Shown: positions 44,858-54,015, counted from the first letter of the stretch. The stretch: DNA of 64,000 nt from Dokdonella fugitiva (GCF_014138265.1 NZ_JACGXL010000002.1:186001-250000); one strand, 5' to 3'. The notes: a model not told the origin generated them from the letters alone. Translations and numbers: made by a program.

Positions 44858-46431
44858 CGGGAATCGCTCGGCAGGCGCGCGGGAGGCAGCCATTCTGCCG
44901 TGCGCAGCGCCGCCGCGGCACTCTCGCCGAACGGCGCGGCGATGCGCAGCCGCGGAACGCCGAGCAGGCCACAGAGGATCTCGGCGACGGAGTCGCGCGC
45001 TTCGGTGACGAGCAGCGCCTCGATCGCGTGCAGCTGCAGCCAGTCCCACAACGCGCGGTACGAGGGCTCCGGGTCGTGCGCGATCCACGCGCTCGCGGCG
45101 ACCACCTTGCCGGCATGCAGGAGCTCGTTGCGCGCGCGGTTCGCGCGCAGGTTCCATACCTCGGCGTCGCGCCATGCCGGTGCACCCGCGCCGACCCAGA
45201 GCAGGCGCCGCAGCGGCGCGGCTTCGGTGCGCGCGTCGGCATGGATGCGCCTGACGCGCCAGTCGAGCACGCGGCGTTCGTACGAGTACAGCGTCCGCGC
45301 GACGTCGTCTTCGTAGCGCGGCCAGCGTTCGCGCAGTACCGCCATGCCGGCGCGGCCGAGCGTCGCGCGCCGCTCGTCGCCGAAGCTCGCGCTGCGCGCA
45401 TGGCGCACGAACACGTTGCCGGCGACCACGTGGCGCAGGCCGCGCTGCGCGGCGCGCTGGCTCCAGTCGTTCTCTTCGCCGTAGCCCTGCGGGAACGCGG
45501 CCTCGTCGAGCACGCCGACCGCGTCGAGCACGTCGCGGCGCAGGTACATGCAGAAGCCGTTGCCGGTCGGCAGCTCCGGATAGGCGAGGCCGGCGTCGTG
45601 CCATGCCGCGCGCGCCGCGTGTTCGGTCGTCCAGCCGTCGGGCAGCGCGTTGTAGCGTTCGAGTTCGGGCACAGAGAACGCGCCCGCGTTGTCGGACACC
45701 GCGGTCGCGCTGGCGACGTCGTCGGCCGCGTACGCGGCGCGGCGCAGGCCGGCGAGCCAGTTGGGGCCGACTTCCGTGTCCGCGTTGAGCAGCACGACGT
45801 CGGCGCGGTCGGCCTCGGCGATGCCGCGGTTAGCGGTCGCGGTGAAACCGCGATTGACCTCGTTGCGCAGCACGCGCGCGAAGCCCGCCGCGCGCTCGAG
45901 CAGCGGCGCGATCGCCGGATCGCGGCTTGCGTCGTCGATGACGATCACGCGCGTCGCGGCGTCGACGTGCCCGCGCAGCGCCGCGAGGCAGCGTTCGACG
46001 AGTGCGGGCGCATCGTGCACCGGCACGACCACGGCGACTTCGCGCGCGGCGACGTCGCGGCCGAACGGCACGAGGCGCGACGCCGCCAGCGGCGCGAGCG
46101 GCGAGCGGCGCCATCCGGCGGACACCGCGACGAGGCCGGCCTTGCCGAACTCGAGGCGCAAGGGGCCCGCGGCGAGCGCGGCGCCGTCGCGCCCGGCACG
46201 CGGCAGCAGTTCGAGCGTATCCGTGCCGGACGGCGCGAATGCGAACGTGCAGCGCGCGACGCCCTGCGCGTCGGGGACCAGGCTCGTGAAATGGCAGCCG
46301 TCGAGTTCGAGCGCGACCTCGACGAGCGCGCCGGGCGTGCACGCGAGGCGCAGCTCGCGACCATCCCAGTGCAGGTCGAGCAGCGGCGCGAGCGGCACCG
46401 GTTTCGCGCGTCGCAGCAGGCCGAACATCAT
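44854..46431 (-). CDS. GT2-family glycosyltransferase with extra N- and C-terminal regions
   Basis: A 525-residue protein. A beta-rich N-terminal region (about 1-120) of unknown role precedes a GT2 domain: VAVVVPVHDAPALVERCLAAL, VIVIDDASRD, NRGFTATANRGIAEA, VVLLNADTEV (DxD-type), TGNGFCMYLRRDVLDAVG and ENDWSQRAAQRGLRHV. The C-terminal about 150 residues (ARNELLHAGKVVAASAWIAHDPEP, LLVTEARDSVAEILCGLLGVP) look like a partial GT-B fold. Likely a rhamnosyl-type transferase for surface polysaccharide. Either of two adjacent ATGs (46431, 46428) can start it. Confidence 0.87.
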   Translation of the reverse strand: MMFGLLRRAKPVPLAPLLDLHWDGRELRLACTPGALVEVALELDGCHFTSLVPDAQGVARCTFAFAPSGTDTLELLPRAGRDGAALAAGPLRLEFGKAGLVAVSAGWRRSPLAPLAASRLVPFGRDVAAREVAVVVPVHDAPALVERCLAALRGHVDAATRVIVIDDASRDPAIAPLLERAAGFARVLRNEVNRGFTATANRGIAEADRADVVLLNADTEVGPNWLAGLRRAAYAADDVASATAVSDNAGAFSVPELERYNALPDGWTTEHAARAAWHDAGLAYPELPTGNGFCMYLRRDVLDAVGVLDEAAFPQGYGEENDWSQRAAQRGLRHVVAGNVFVRHARSASFGDERRATLGRAGMAVLRERWPRYEDDVARTLYSYERRVLDWRVRRIHADARTEAAPLRRLLWVGAGAPAWRDAEVWNLRANRARNELLHAGKVVAASAWIAHDPEPSYRALWDWLQLHAIEALLVTEARDSVAEILCGLLGVPRLRIAAPFGESAAAALRTAEWLPPARLPSDSR

Positions 46432-46444
46432 GCGCCCTCCGGCA

Positions 46445-49069
46445 TCAGGCGCTCCGCGGCACGACTATGCGTGCCTCGACCGACGCGGCATCGAGGATGC
46501 TGCGGTCGGCGATCGCGGCCTGCAGCGCGCGCTGCGCCGCGCTCGGCACGGCGCCCGGCGCGCGCACGCGTTGCGTGTTCGGCTCGATCCAGTCGCGCAG
46601 CACGTCGACCGACGGCATCGCGACGCCGGCGATGCCGGCCGCGCGCAGCGCGTCGAACAACCGGCGCGCTTCCACCTCGGGGGCGACGCACAACGCGTCG
46701 TAGTCGACGACGATGCGCGGCCAGCCGCGGCTCGATTCGAACGCGTCGCGCGTGTAGCGCTCCCACAACGCGAGGGCCGCGGAAGGTGTGAAACCGTCGC
46801 GCGCGGCGAGCGAGTCGGCGACCGCGACGGGATCGCGCACCACGTGCACGAACAGCGGCCGTGTCAGCAACGGCAGCAGCTCGCGCGCGACGAGGCACAG
46901 GCGCGGCTCCTTCAACAGCCACGGCCGCTGCGCATCGAACTCCTCGACGAGCGCGCCGACCTCGCGGCGGAATGCGTCGATCGCGGCCGGCGGCGCCGCG
47001 TCGGGTGGATCGCGCCAGTCGCCTCCCGCGGCCGCGAGGCGACGCACGCAGGCCATGTGCAGGCGCGCGGATTCGTAGTGTCCTTTCGGGTTGTCCGGTC
47101 CCTGCAGCAGGTCGTCCGCGGGACCTGCCGCGACACCCATGCGCGCGAGCAGACCGGCGACGCTCGACGTGCCCGAGCGATGCATGCCGAGCACGACGAT
47201 CTGCCCGCTCGCCGCGCGCGCGAGGTCGATCGGCCGATGCGGCCGCGGAACCGGAGCGGGTGCGGGCAGGCCCGCGAGTTCGCCGATGCGCGCGGCGAGC
47301 CGGTCCGCACTCGCCTCGACGTCGTGCGCACGCGCGAACGCGTCGGCCTCGCGCCGCGCGCGCGCGAGTCGCTCCTCGTGCTGGTCGTGCACGTCGCGCA
47401 ATGCCGCGACGAACGCATCGTGATCGGGCTCGGCCCACGGCGATCCGCTCGCGGAGTCGGTGACGCGCCCGCTGGCGACCGCGCGACCATGCGTGCGCGC
47501 GAGTTGTGCCTGGCTTCCGAAGTCGGCGGCGACGAGCAGCTTGCCGCAGGCGAGCGCTTCCGCCGCGTACGGATCCCAACCGCCACCGCGGCGCACGGAT
47601 ACATAGACGTCGGCGCCCGCAAGCAGTTGCGCGCGCTGGTACCACGGGTGCATCCAGTCGACGATCAGGCGGATGCGCGCGTCGCCGGCGCAAAGCGGCG
47701 CGAGTGCGTCGGCGATCGCGAACGCTTCGGCGCCGGGGCGCACGTGGATGAGCAGTGCGACCGCTTCGTCGCGATCGAACGCGGCGCGGAACGCGCGCAC
47801 GAGACGGTCCGGCGCGTCGCGTCCGTACGCGTCGACGACGGCGAGGAACACCAGCCGTCCGGCCGGGTCGCGCGGCGCAGGCACGCGCGGATGGCAGTAG
47901 TCGCGATCGACGCCGGGCGGCAGGATCTCGATCGGCGCGTCGACGCCGGCGGCGCGGAACGCGTCGCGCTGGAACGCGTCGGGCACGAGCAGCAGGTCGA
48001 GCGAGCGCGCTGCTGCAGCCCAGCCGTCGGGCACGCGCTCCCATTCGCCGCAGCGCAGGCCGACGCGCACGCGCGCGTACGCCGGTGCGGCGGCGCCGCC
48101 GCAGACGACCGCCGCATCGATCGGCGGACGCGCGCGCCGCCGGGCAGCGAGGTCGAGCCTGAAATCGTCGCCGGGAGCGATCTCCGCGGCCGACGTCGGC
48201 CGCGTCATGCGCAGGCCGCGCGCGTCGAGGCGCCGCACGAACGCGTGCGCGAGATGGGCATCGGCGTACGGCAGGCGCGCGGCGCCATGCCAGGCGACGT
48301 CGCCGCGATACGACGCACGCAGCCGCTCCTGCCAGCGCCCGGCGAACGACGCGCGACTCGCATCCCACAGGCGGCGGCGGAAGCCGCCGTCGTCGCGCGT
48401 CGAACCGTGCTGGTGGTGGTGCAGCGTGACCGCGCCGGCGACGATCGTCGCGATGCCCGCGTCGGCGGCGCGCAGGCAGTAATCGGTGTCCTCGAAATAG
48501 CTGTGGAAGATCGGGTCGAGCGCGCCGATGCGGTCGAGGCAGTCGCGGCGCAGGTAGGCGAGCGCGAACGCGACGCCCTGCACGCGCCGCGTCCTGTCGA
48601 ACTGGGCGACGTCGCGCTCGAACGGACCGGTCTCGACCTGATGGCCGCGCAGCTCGTCGGCTTCGATGAAGCCGCCCGCGTGATAGAGGCGTCCCTCCGC
48701 TTCGGGGCCGAGCTGGCGGCAGCCGACGACGCCGTACTCCGGCGCCGCATAGGCCGCATCGCGCAGGCGTTCGAGCCAGTCCGCCTGGATGAACACGAGG
48801 TCGTTGTTGAGCAGGACGACGTCGTCGTCCGCGCGTGCAGCGGCGATGCCGGCATTCATGCCGCGCACGAAACCGAGGTTGTCCGGCAGCGTGACGATGC
48901 GCACGCGCCCCGCATAGGCGGCGAGCGCGGCGGGCGTCTCGTCGCTGCTGCCGTTGTCGACGACGATGACTTCGGCTGCATGCGGCGCGGTCGCGAGCAG
49001 CGAGTCGAGGCAGCGGCGCGTGGTCGTCCACTGGTTCCAGGCGAGCACGATCAGGGCCGCGCCGCGCAC
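46445..49069 (-). CDS. Three-domain protein: GT2 glycosyltransferase, GT-B glycosyltransferase, sulfotransferase
   Basis: An 874-residue protein with three separable domains. Residues 1-260: GT2 (LIVLAWNQWTTTRRCLDSLL, VIVVDNGSSDET, NLGFVRGMNAG, LLNNDLVFI, YFEDTDYCLRA). About 315-600: GT-B type (LPPGVDRDYCHPR, LVFLAVVDAYGRDAPDRLV, YVSVRRGGGWDPYAAEALACGK). About 622-874: P-loop sulfotransferase with 5'-phosphosulfate loop GMHRSGTSS (628-636) and 3'-phosphate region VVRDPVAVADSLAARD. Such fusion suggests two sugar additions plus sulfation of the same glycan. It is two bases after the 92-residue gene. Confidence 0.88.
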   Translation of the reverse strand: MRGAALIVLAWNQWTTTRRCLDSLLATAPHAAEVIVVDNGSSDETPAALAAYAGRVRIVTLPDNLGFVRGMNAGIAAARADDDVVLLNNDLVFIQADWLERLRDAAYAAPEYGVVGCRQLGPEAEGRLYHAGGFIEADELRGHQVETGPFERDVAQFDRTRRVQGVAFALAYLRRDCLDRIGALDPIFHSYFEDTDYCLRAADAGIATIVAGAVTLHHHQHGSTRDDGGFRRRLWDASRASFAGRWQERLRASYRGDVAWHGAARLPYADAHLAHAFVRRLDARGLRMTRPTSAAEIAPGDDFRLDLAARRRARPPIDAAVVCGGAAAPAYARVRVGLRCGEWERVPDGWAAAARSLDLLLVPDAFQRDAFRAAGVDAPIEILPPGVDRDYCHPRVPAPRDPAGRLVFLAVVDAYGRDAPDRLVRAFRAAFDRDEAVALLIHVRPGAEAFAIADALAPLCAGDARIRLIVDWMHPWYQRAQLLAGADVYVSVRRGGGWDPYAAEALACGKLLVAADFGSQAQLARTHGRAVASGRVTDSASGSPWAEPDHDAFVAALRDVHDQHEERLARARREADAFARAHDVEASADRLAARIGELAGLPAPAPVPRPHRPIDLARAASGQIVVLGMHRSGTSSVAGLLARMGVAAGPADDLLQGPDNPKGHYESARLHMACVRRLAAAGGDWRDPPDAAPPAAIDAFRREVGALVEEFDAQRPWLLKEPRLCLVARELLPLLTRPLFVHVVRDPVAVADSLAARDGFTPSAALALWERYTRDAFESSRGWPRIVVDYDALCVAPEVEARRLFDALRAAGIAGVAMPSVDVLRDWIEPNTQRVRAPGAVPSAAQRALQAAIADRSILDAASVEARIVVPRSA

Positions 49070-49070
49070 G

Positions 49071-49349
49071 TCAACGCTCCGCCACGTCCGCCCAGATCAT
49101 GCCGAGCGCGTTGTCGATGTCGTCGAGCGCGTACGCGCCAGGACCGAGCCGGGCGAGCGCAGCAGCGGCTTGCATCGCGGCCGGCGCGTCACGCAGGCGC
49201 TCGATCTCGAGCTGCAACCGCTCGCGGTCGAACGGCTGCCCTGCTTGCGCCGCGCGCCGCGCGAACAGGACCAACAGCGCGTGCGGCTCGAGGCCAAGGC
49301 GGGCGGCGAGTGCCTCGAGGCGCGCCGCCTCGGGCGCCGCGGCATTCAC
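49071..49349 (-). CDS. Small hypothetical protein between the ABC ATPase and the trifunctional transferase
   Basis: The GTG at 49349 overlaps the ATPase stop (GTGA) and is preceded by GGAGG with four-base spacing. The 92 residues are Ala/Leu/Arg-rich and predicted helical (APEAARLEALAARLG, FDRERLQLEIERLRDAP), ending ALDDIDNALGMIWADVAER. No Cys, no signal peptide and no domain I recognise. Its coupling on both sides (overlap upstream, 2-bp gap downstream) argues it is real and works with the polysaccharide machinery. Confidence 0.7.
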   Translation of the reverse strand: MNAAAPEAARLEALAARLGLEPHALLVLFARRAAQAGQPFDRERLQLEIERLRDAPAAMQAAAALARLGPGAYALDDIDNALGMIWADVAER

Positions 49350-50068
49350 GCCGCCTCCGGCGGATGGTGCAGGTCGCGATGATAGGCCTCGAACACTTCG
49401 TCGCGCGGCCCCTCGAGCACGCTGCGCCCGTGTTCGATCCACAGCACGCGATCGCAGCGATCGGCGATCTGCTTCTCGTCGTGGCTGACCAGCACGACGG
49501 TGTGGCCTTCGCCCATGCGCGCGCGCAGCGCGGCGCCGGACTTCTCCTGGAACTCGGCGTCGCCGACCGACAGCACCTCGTCGATGAGCAGCACGTCGGG
49601 CTCCACCTGGATCGCGACCGAGAACGCGAGGCGCAGGTTCATGCCGGCGGAATAGGTCGCGATCGGCTGCTCGAAGAAGTCGCCGAGTTCGGAGAAATCG
49701 CGGATCGCCGGCAGCCGCGAGACGATGTCGCGCCGGCGCAGGCCGAGCAGCAGACCCGACAGGATCGCATTGTCGCGGCCGGACAGGTGCGGTACGAAAC
49801 CGAGTGCGAGCGACATGAGCTGGCACGATACACCGCCGCGCCGGATCGCGCCGCGATCGGGCACGAGGATGCCCGCGAGCACGCGCAACAGCGTGCTCTT
49901 GCCGGCACCGTTGCGGCCGATCACGCCGAGGCGTTCGCCACGACGCAACCGCAAGCTGACGTCTTCGAGTGCCCAGTAGCGCGATCCGCCGATGCTGCGT
50001 TGCGAACTGAAGGCGACGCCGACGCGGTCGAGTTCGATCACGACGTCGTTCACGCGGGCCTCGCGCAT
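49346..50068 (-). CDS. wzt: ABC transporter ATPase for polysaccharide export (Wzt/TagH type)
   Basis: A 240-residue ATPase: Walker A GRNGAGKST (51-59), the polysaccharide-export pattern GRDNAILSGLLLG, signature TYSAGMNLRLAFSVA, Walker B DVLLIDEVLSVGD and switch VLVSHDE. It lacks the C-terminal carbohydrate-binding domain of long Wzt proteins, so it resembles short KpsT/TagH-type exporters. Partner permease is 22 bases upstream on the same strand. Confidence 0.92.
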   Translation of the reverse strand: MREARVNDVVIELDRVGVAFSSQRSIGGSRYWALEDVSLRLRRGERLGVIGRNGAGKSTLLRVLAGILVPDRGAIRRGGVSCQLMSLALGFVPHLSGRDNAILSGLLLGLRRRDIVSRLPAIRDFSELGDFFEQPIATYSAGMNLRLAFSVAIQVEPDVLLIDEVLSVGDAEFQEKSGAALRARMGEGHTVVLVSHDEKQIADRCDRVLWIEHGRSVLEGPRDEVFEAYHRDLHHPPEAA

Positions 50069-50090
50069 GCGGGGGCATTCTTCGGCATCG

Positions 50091-50852
50091 TCAACTCGCG
50101 AGCTTCGGGAAACGCGGCGCGAGGCGCTGCACGAACAGCAAGCCGACCACGCACAGCACGACGGAAATGAGCGCGACCTTCGACAGGCCGGTCCAGTTCG
50201 GCAGCTGCCCGTGCAGCAGGATGCCGCGCGCGTCGTCCATGACCACCGCGACCGGATTGAGCGCCATGACCCAGCGCAGGTGCTCGGGCACCTTGTCGAG
50301 CGGGAAGATCACGCCGGACAGGAACATCACGACCATGAGCACCTGCTCGATCACGAAACGCAGGTCGGGGACGAGCGGGACCAGCGCCGAGATCACGAAA
50401 CCGGCGCCGGCGGCGGCGAGGAAGATCGCGGCGAACACGATCGGCAATGCCCAGTACGCCGCGTTCGGCGGATAGCCGAGCGCCCACAGGATCGCCACCA
50501 GCAACACGAAGATGCAGGCGAACTTGACCGTGTCCGAGAGCATCGCGATGAGCGGGAACACGAGTGGCGGCAGTCGCACCTGGCGCACCATCGGCAGGCT
50601 GCCCCAGATCGCGTAGCCGCCGTGCGTGATGCACGACTTCATCCACTGCCACAGCGTCATGCCGATGAGCAGGAACGGCACGTAGTCGGGGCCGCCGGTC
50701 TTGAGGATCACGTCGAACACGAGCCAGAACGCGCCCATCATCATCGCCGGCTCGAGCACCCACCAGATCAAGCCGAGGTAGCTGCGCGCGGCTTCGGCGC
50801 GCAACTCGGCATAGGTGCTGAACAGGACGAGTTCGACGAGGTGGAGACGCAT
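50091..50852 (-). CDS. wzm: ABC-2 type polysaccharide export permease (Wzm type)
   Basis: A 253-residue protein with six membrane segments. The N-terminal RAEAARSYLGLIWWVLEPAMMM is the amphipathic entry of Wzm/KpsM permeases. It is followed by PFLLIGMTLWQWMKSCI, ACIFVLLVAILWALGY, IFLAAAGAGFVISALVPLVPDLRFV and IFPLDKVPEHLRWVMALNPVAVVMDDARGILLHG. It pairs with the ATPase immediately downstream. The ATG at 50852 is the natural start although no ribosome-binding sequence is seen. Confidence 0.92.
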   Translation of the reverse strand: MRLHLVELVLFSTYAELRAEAARSYLGLIWWVLEPAMMMGAFWLVFDVILKTGGPDYVPFLLIGMTLWQWMKSCITHGGYAIWGSLPMVRQVRLPPLVFPLIAMLSDTVKFACIFVLLVAILWALGYPPNAAYWALPIVFAAIFLAAAGAGFVISALVPLVPDLRFVIEQVLMVVMFLSGVIFPLDKVPEHLRWVMALNPVAVVMDDARGILLHGQLPNWTGLSKVALISVVLCVVGLLFVQRLAPRFPKLAS

Positions 50853-50901
50853 CGGAGGCACGGGCAGGGGGCGGGCGCGAGGATACCGGATTCGCCGCGG
50901 C

Positions 50902-52251
50902 TCAGCCCGCGCAGAGGCGATCGAGCGCGGGTCCGGCGAACGCGAGGAACAGCAGCAGCGCGGCAAGCGCGCCACCGACGGCGAGGCGCACGGGCGTCAT
51001 CGCGATCGCGTCGTCGACGCGACGGCGGTGCAGCGCGGCGAGGAAGCTGCCGGCGAAACCGCACAGGAAGGGCAGCAACGGCAGCAGGAAACGCGCCTTC
51101 ACGTGGATCAGCGCGAACAGCGCGAGCTGGTAGCCCGCGAACAGCGCGAGCACGAGCAGGAGGCGATCCGGCCGGCGCCGCCAGGCGGCAATGCCGAACG
51201 CGGCCGCGACGAGGATCAGGGCATGGAACGCGTCATTGCCCCGGCGCAGCGCGCTCGCGAGCGCCGGCGACGTCGCGTACGCCGACAGATGGCCCGCGCA
51301 CGCGGGACCGGGCAGCTGCGACACGAGCGGCGTCTTCGCGCTGAACAAGCGGAAGTACTGCCGGCCGAACTGCGCGGCCGCGACGTCGACGACGCCACGC
51401 TCGGCGACGAGCGCGCGCACCTTGTCGAGGTAGATCGCGTTGCGCGCCTGCGGCGTGTCCGCACTGGCGAGGAACTCCGGCAGCGTGCGGCCGCCCATGT
51501 CCGCGACGTAGTCGCTGCGCCAGCGGTCGCCGAGGCCGACCCACAGGTTGTAGATCGAACTGTCGGCGATCATCGGCTTGCCGTACTCGCGCCAGCCGTG
51601 CAGCAGCGCGGGCGCGGTGACCAGGCCGATGCCGAGCGTGAACGTCGCGACGAGGCGCACGCCCGCGAGCGGCCGCGCGCGCGGCACGAGCAGCACCGCG
51701 AGCACCGGCCAGAACAGCGACAGCAGGCTCTTGGCGAGCAGCGCGAGGCCGATGCACAGGCCGGCCGCGAACGCGCGCGCGCGCAGCAGCAGGGCGAGTG
51801 CAGCGAGCAGCAGGAACAGGTGCGGCACCTCCGGCCACAACCAGTGCGCGTACGCGGCGATGCCCGGATCGAGCAGGAACAGTGCGGCGGCGGTGTTCGC
51901 CGCGGCGACGCTGGCGCCGAAGCGGCGCCAGATGTCGCGCAGCAGCGCGCCGCAGGCGACGAACAACAGCGTCTGCGCAACCTGCGCGACGAGCACGTGC
52001 GCGCCGAACAGCGCGTACAGCGCGGCGAGCAGCAGCGGCTGCAGCGGCGGCCAGATCGTGCTGGGCATCCACGCGCCGCCGCCGAGGATCGACAGCGCGG
52101 TCTGCTGGTAGGTCAGCTCGTCGCCGATCAGCGCCTTCGCGCCGTGGCCGTAGTAGGCGTACCAGAGCAGCCCTTGCGACAGCGCGAACGCGGCGATGAA
52201 TAGCGCGGCAAGCGCGCGGCGACGCCGCGCGATCGCCGCGTCGGCCTTCAT
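50902..52251 (-). CDS. GT39/ArnT-like membrane glycosyltransferase
   Basis: A 449-residue protein from the ATG at 52251 with about ten membrane helices. The first periplasmic loop has the catalytic acidic pair in GDELTYQQTALSILGG, typical of PMT/ArnT-like GT-C enzymes that use polyprenyl-phosphate sugars. A later loop WPPLQPLLLAALYALFG and a long periplasmic segment (about 235-320) follow. It probably modifies the exported glycan or lipid A on the periplasmic side. Upstream residues to 52341 are Arg-rich shadow sequence and are excluded. Confidence 0.85.
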   Translation of the reverse strand: MKADAAIARRRRALAALFIAAFALSQGLLWYAYYGHGAKALIGDELTYQQTALSILGGGAWMPSTIWPPLQPLLLAALYALFGAHVLVAQVAQTLLFVACGALLRDIWRRFGASVAAANTAAALFLLDPGIAAYAHWLWPEVPHLFLLLAALALLLRARAFAAGLCIGLALLAKSLLSLFWPVLAVLLVPRARPLAGVRLVATFTLGIGLVTAPALLHGWREYGKPMIADSSIYNLWVGLGDRWRSDYVADMGGRTLPEFLASADTPQARNAIYLDKVRALVAERGVVDVAAAQFGRQYFRLFSAKTPLVSQLPGPACAGHLSAYATSPALASALRRGNDAFHALILVAAAFGIAAWRRRPDRLLLVLALFAGYQLALFALIHVKARFLLPLLPFLCGFAGSFLAALHRRRVDDAIAMTPVRLAVGGALAALLLFLAFAGPALDRLCAG

Positions 52252-52273
52252 CGCGGCGCGTGCCGGCGCGGCA

Positions 52274-52801
52274 TCAACCGTTCTTCGCCGGTTCCGGCGT
52301 CGCCGCGGCCGCCGCGCGTGCGCGCACTTTCGGCGGCGCACGGAAGGTCGGCGTGAACTTCTCGTGCGAACCGGTCGTCGTGATGCCTTCGACGTAGTAC
52401 CAGTATTCCTTGCACGGATCGATCGTGTCGTCGCGGTACTCGTACTTGTGCGTTTCGTCCGAGGTACCCGCGCCGAGGATCGGTTCCTTGGTCAGCTTGG
52501 TGAATTCGCCCTTCTCGCTGTCGCCGCGGAACACGTCGAAGCCGAAGTTGTTCTGCTCGCTCGCGGTGGTCCAGCGCGCCGTGTTGGCGATGCGTTGCTC
52601 GGGCGGCAGTTTCGACTGGTCGCCGCAGTCGCCCTCGGGGATTTCCTTCGCCGGTGCCGCAGCGGGCGCAGCCGCCGTCGGTTCGGCTGGTTTCGGCGCG
52701 GCGGCGGGCGCCGCGGGGGCAGCCGACGGTGCGGCGGGCTGCGGGGACGGGCTGCAGGCGCACAACGCGGCGGCGAGGACGGTGAGGGCGAGCGGACGCA
52801 T
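52274..52801 (-). CDS. Lipoprotein with a fibronectin III-like domain
   Basis: From the ATG at 52801 the product is 175 residues with lipobox L-C-A-C and an Ala/Pro-rich linker (about 20-65). A single domain NFGFDVFRGDSEKGEFTKLTK...YEYRDDTIDPCKEYWYYVEGI follows, with the FN3-like beta pattern. A Cys pair (GDCGDQS; DPCKEY) may be disulfide-linked. It is 22 bases upstream of the GT39 gene on the same strand and divergent from the transglutaminase-like gene (59-bp gap). Confidence 0.8.
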   Translation of the reverse strand: MRPLALTVLAAALCACSPSPQPAAPSAAPAAPAAAPKPAEPTAAAPAAAPAKEIPEGDCGDQSKLPPEQRIANTARWTTASEQNNFGFDVFRGDSEKGEFTKLTKEPILGAGTSDETHKYEYRDDTIDPCKEYWYYVEGITTTGSHEKFTPTFRAPPKVRARAAAAATPEPAKNG

Positions 52802-52860
52802 GCGGAACTCCCTGGATTCGTGGCTGGACAACGGCCGGCGCCGGCAACGATAGTCGGCGG

Positions 52861-54015
52861 ATGCGTCCACTGGCAACCGCACCGTATCGACGCCCACTCC
52901 GCACGCTGGTCGGCGCCAGCGCGCTCGCGCTCGCGTTCGCTGCGTTTCCGGCGCGCGCGTTCGACTGGCAGATCGATGTGACGCCCGCGGGCGAGCTGTT
53001 CCCGGCGCTGCAGCTGTCGCAGTCGCCGCGCCCGCGCGCGGGCGGTTTCGGCGACGGCGACGGCCTGGTCAGCGTGAGCGTGCGTGGCGACGACCTGCCG
53101 CGCCACCTGCGCCTGCGCATCGACACGCCCGGCCTGCGCCGGCCGGCCGTGCTCGAGGCCGACGTCGAGGCGGGAACGCACCGCGTCGACCTGCACCCGC
53201 GGCTCGAATGGGACACGACCTGGCTGCGCGCCCTCGACGGCACGCGCGAGCAGGCGCTGCGCCTGGGCCTCGAGGCCGACGGCGTCACCCGCACGCACCG
53301 CGTCGACGTGCGCGTGCACGCGCTCGACGACGCGCCGTACTACGTGCGCGAAGGCCGCGATCGCGTCGATCTCGGCTGGGCGTTCGCCGGTTACGTCGAC
53401 CCGCACGATGCGGTCGTCGACGAGATCCTCGCCGACGCGCGTGCGTCCGACGCGGGCTTCGACCGCGGCAGCGACCTGCATCGCGTCGGCGCGGTCTGGG
53501 CCGCACTGGAGCGGCGCGGCCTGCGTTACGACGCGGGCGATCCCGCGCTGAGTCGCGGGCCGGTCGTCTGGAGCCAGCGCGTGCGGCTGCCCGCGGCCGT
53601 GTGGCGCGACCGCCGCGCGAACTGCATCGACAGCAGCGTACTCATCGCGGCGGTGCTCGAACGGCTCGGCATGCGTGCGCTCATCGTGCTGGTGCCGGGC
53701 CATGCGTTCGTCGGCTATCGCGACGGCGAGCGCGCCGAGTATTTCGAGACGACCCTGCTCGGCGCCGCCGGGGGCCGCGCCGACAGCGCGGCCGCGAACC
53801 ATTTCGCCGCCGCGCGCGCCGCCGGGCACGCACGCTGGCGGCGCGTCGCGGCACGCCTCGACGGCCGCCACGGGCCGGACTATGCGCTCATCGACATCGG
53901 CACCGCGCGCGCGTATGGCATCATTCCGCTCGGCGCCGGGGAGCGCGCCAGCCGACATCCATCCGAGGCCCCACCGGCACCCGCCGGATCCTCCCGACAG
54001 CGCGGGTTGCCGTGA
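52861..54015 (+). CDS. Secreted transglutaminase-like protein
   Basis: A 384-residue protein with signal peptide (LRTLVGASALALAFAAFPARA). A beta-sandwich-like N-terminal half is followed by a papain/transglutaminase-like core: Cys255 in RRANCIDSSVLIAAVLERLGM, His281 in VPGHAFVGYRDG and Asp345 in ALIDIGTARAYG. The Cys-His spacing is shorter and the His-Asp spacing longer than in canonical transglutaminases, so the triad is tentative. The gene overlaps the DUF4214 gene by GTGA and heads the plus-strand glycosyltransferase operon. Confidence 0.75.
   Translation: MRPLATAPYRRPLRTLVGASALALAFAAFPARAFDWQIDVTPAGELFPALQLSQSPRPRAGGFGDGDGLVSVSVRGDDLPRHLRLRIDTPGLRRPAVLEADVEAGTHRVDLHPRLEWDTTWLRALDGTREQALRLGLEADGVTRTHRVDVRVHALDDAPYYVREGRDRVDLGWAFAGYVDPHDAVVDEILADARASDAGFDRGSDLHRVGAVWAALERRGLRYDAGDPALSRGPVVWSQRVRLPAAVWRDRRANCIDSSVLIAAVLERLGMRALIVLVPGHAFVGYRDGERAEYFETTLLGAAGGRADSAAANHFAAARAAGHARWRRVAARLDGRHGPDYALIDIGTARAYGIIPLGAGERASRHPSEAPPAPAGSSRQRGLP

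Noticed and set aside
45689-50170. Plus-strand open frame of about 1,500 codons opposite the glycosyltransferase genes
   Set aside because: The minus strand encodes unmistakable GT2, sulfotransferase and ABC motifs. The plus frame is low-complexity Arg/Ala sequence.
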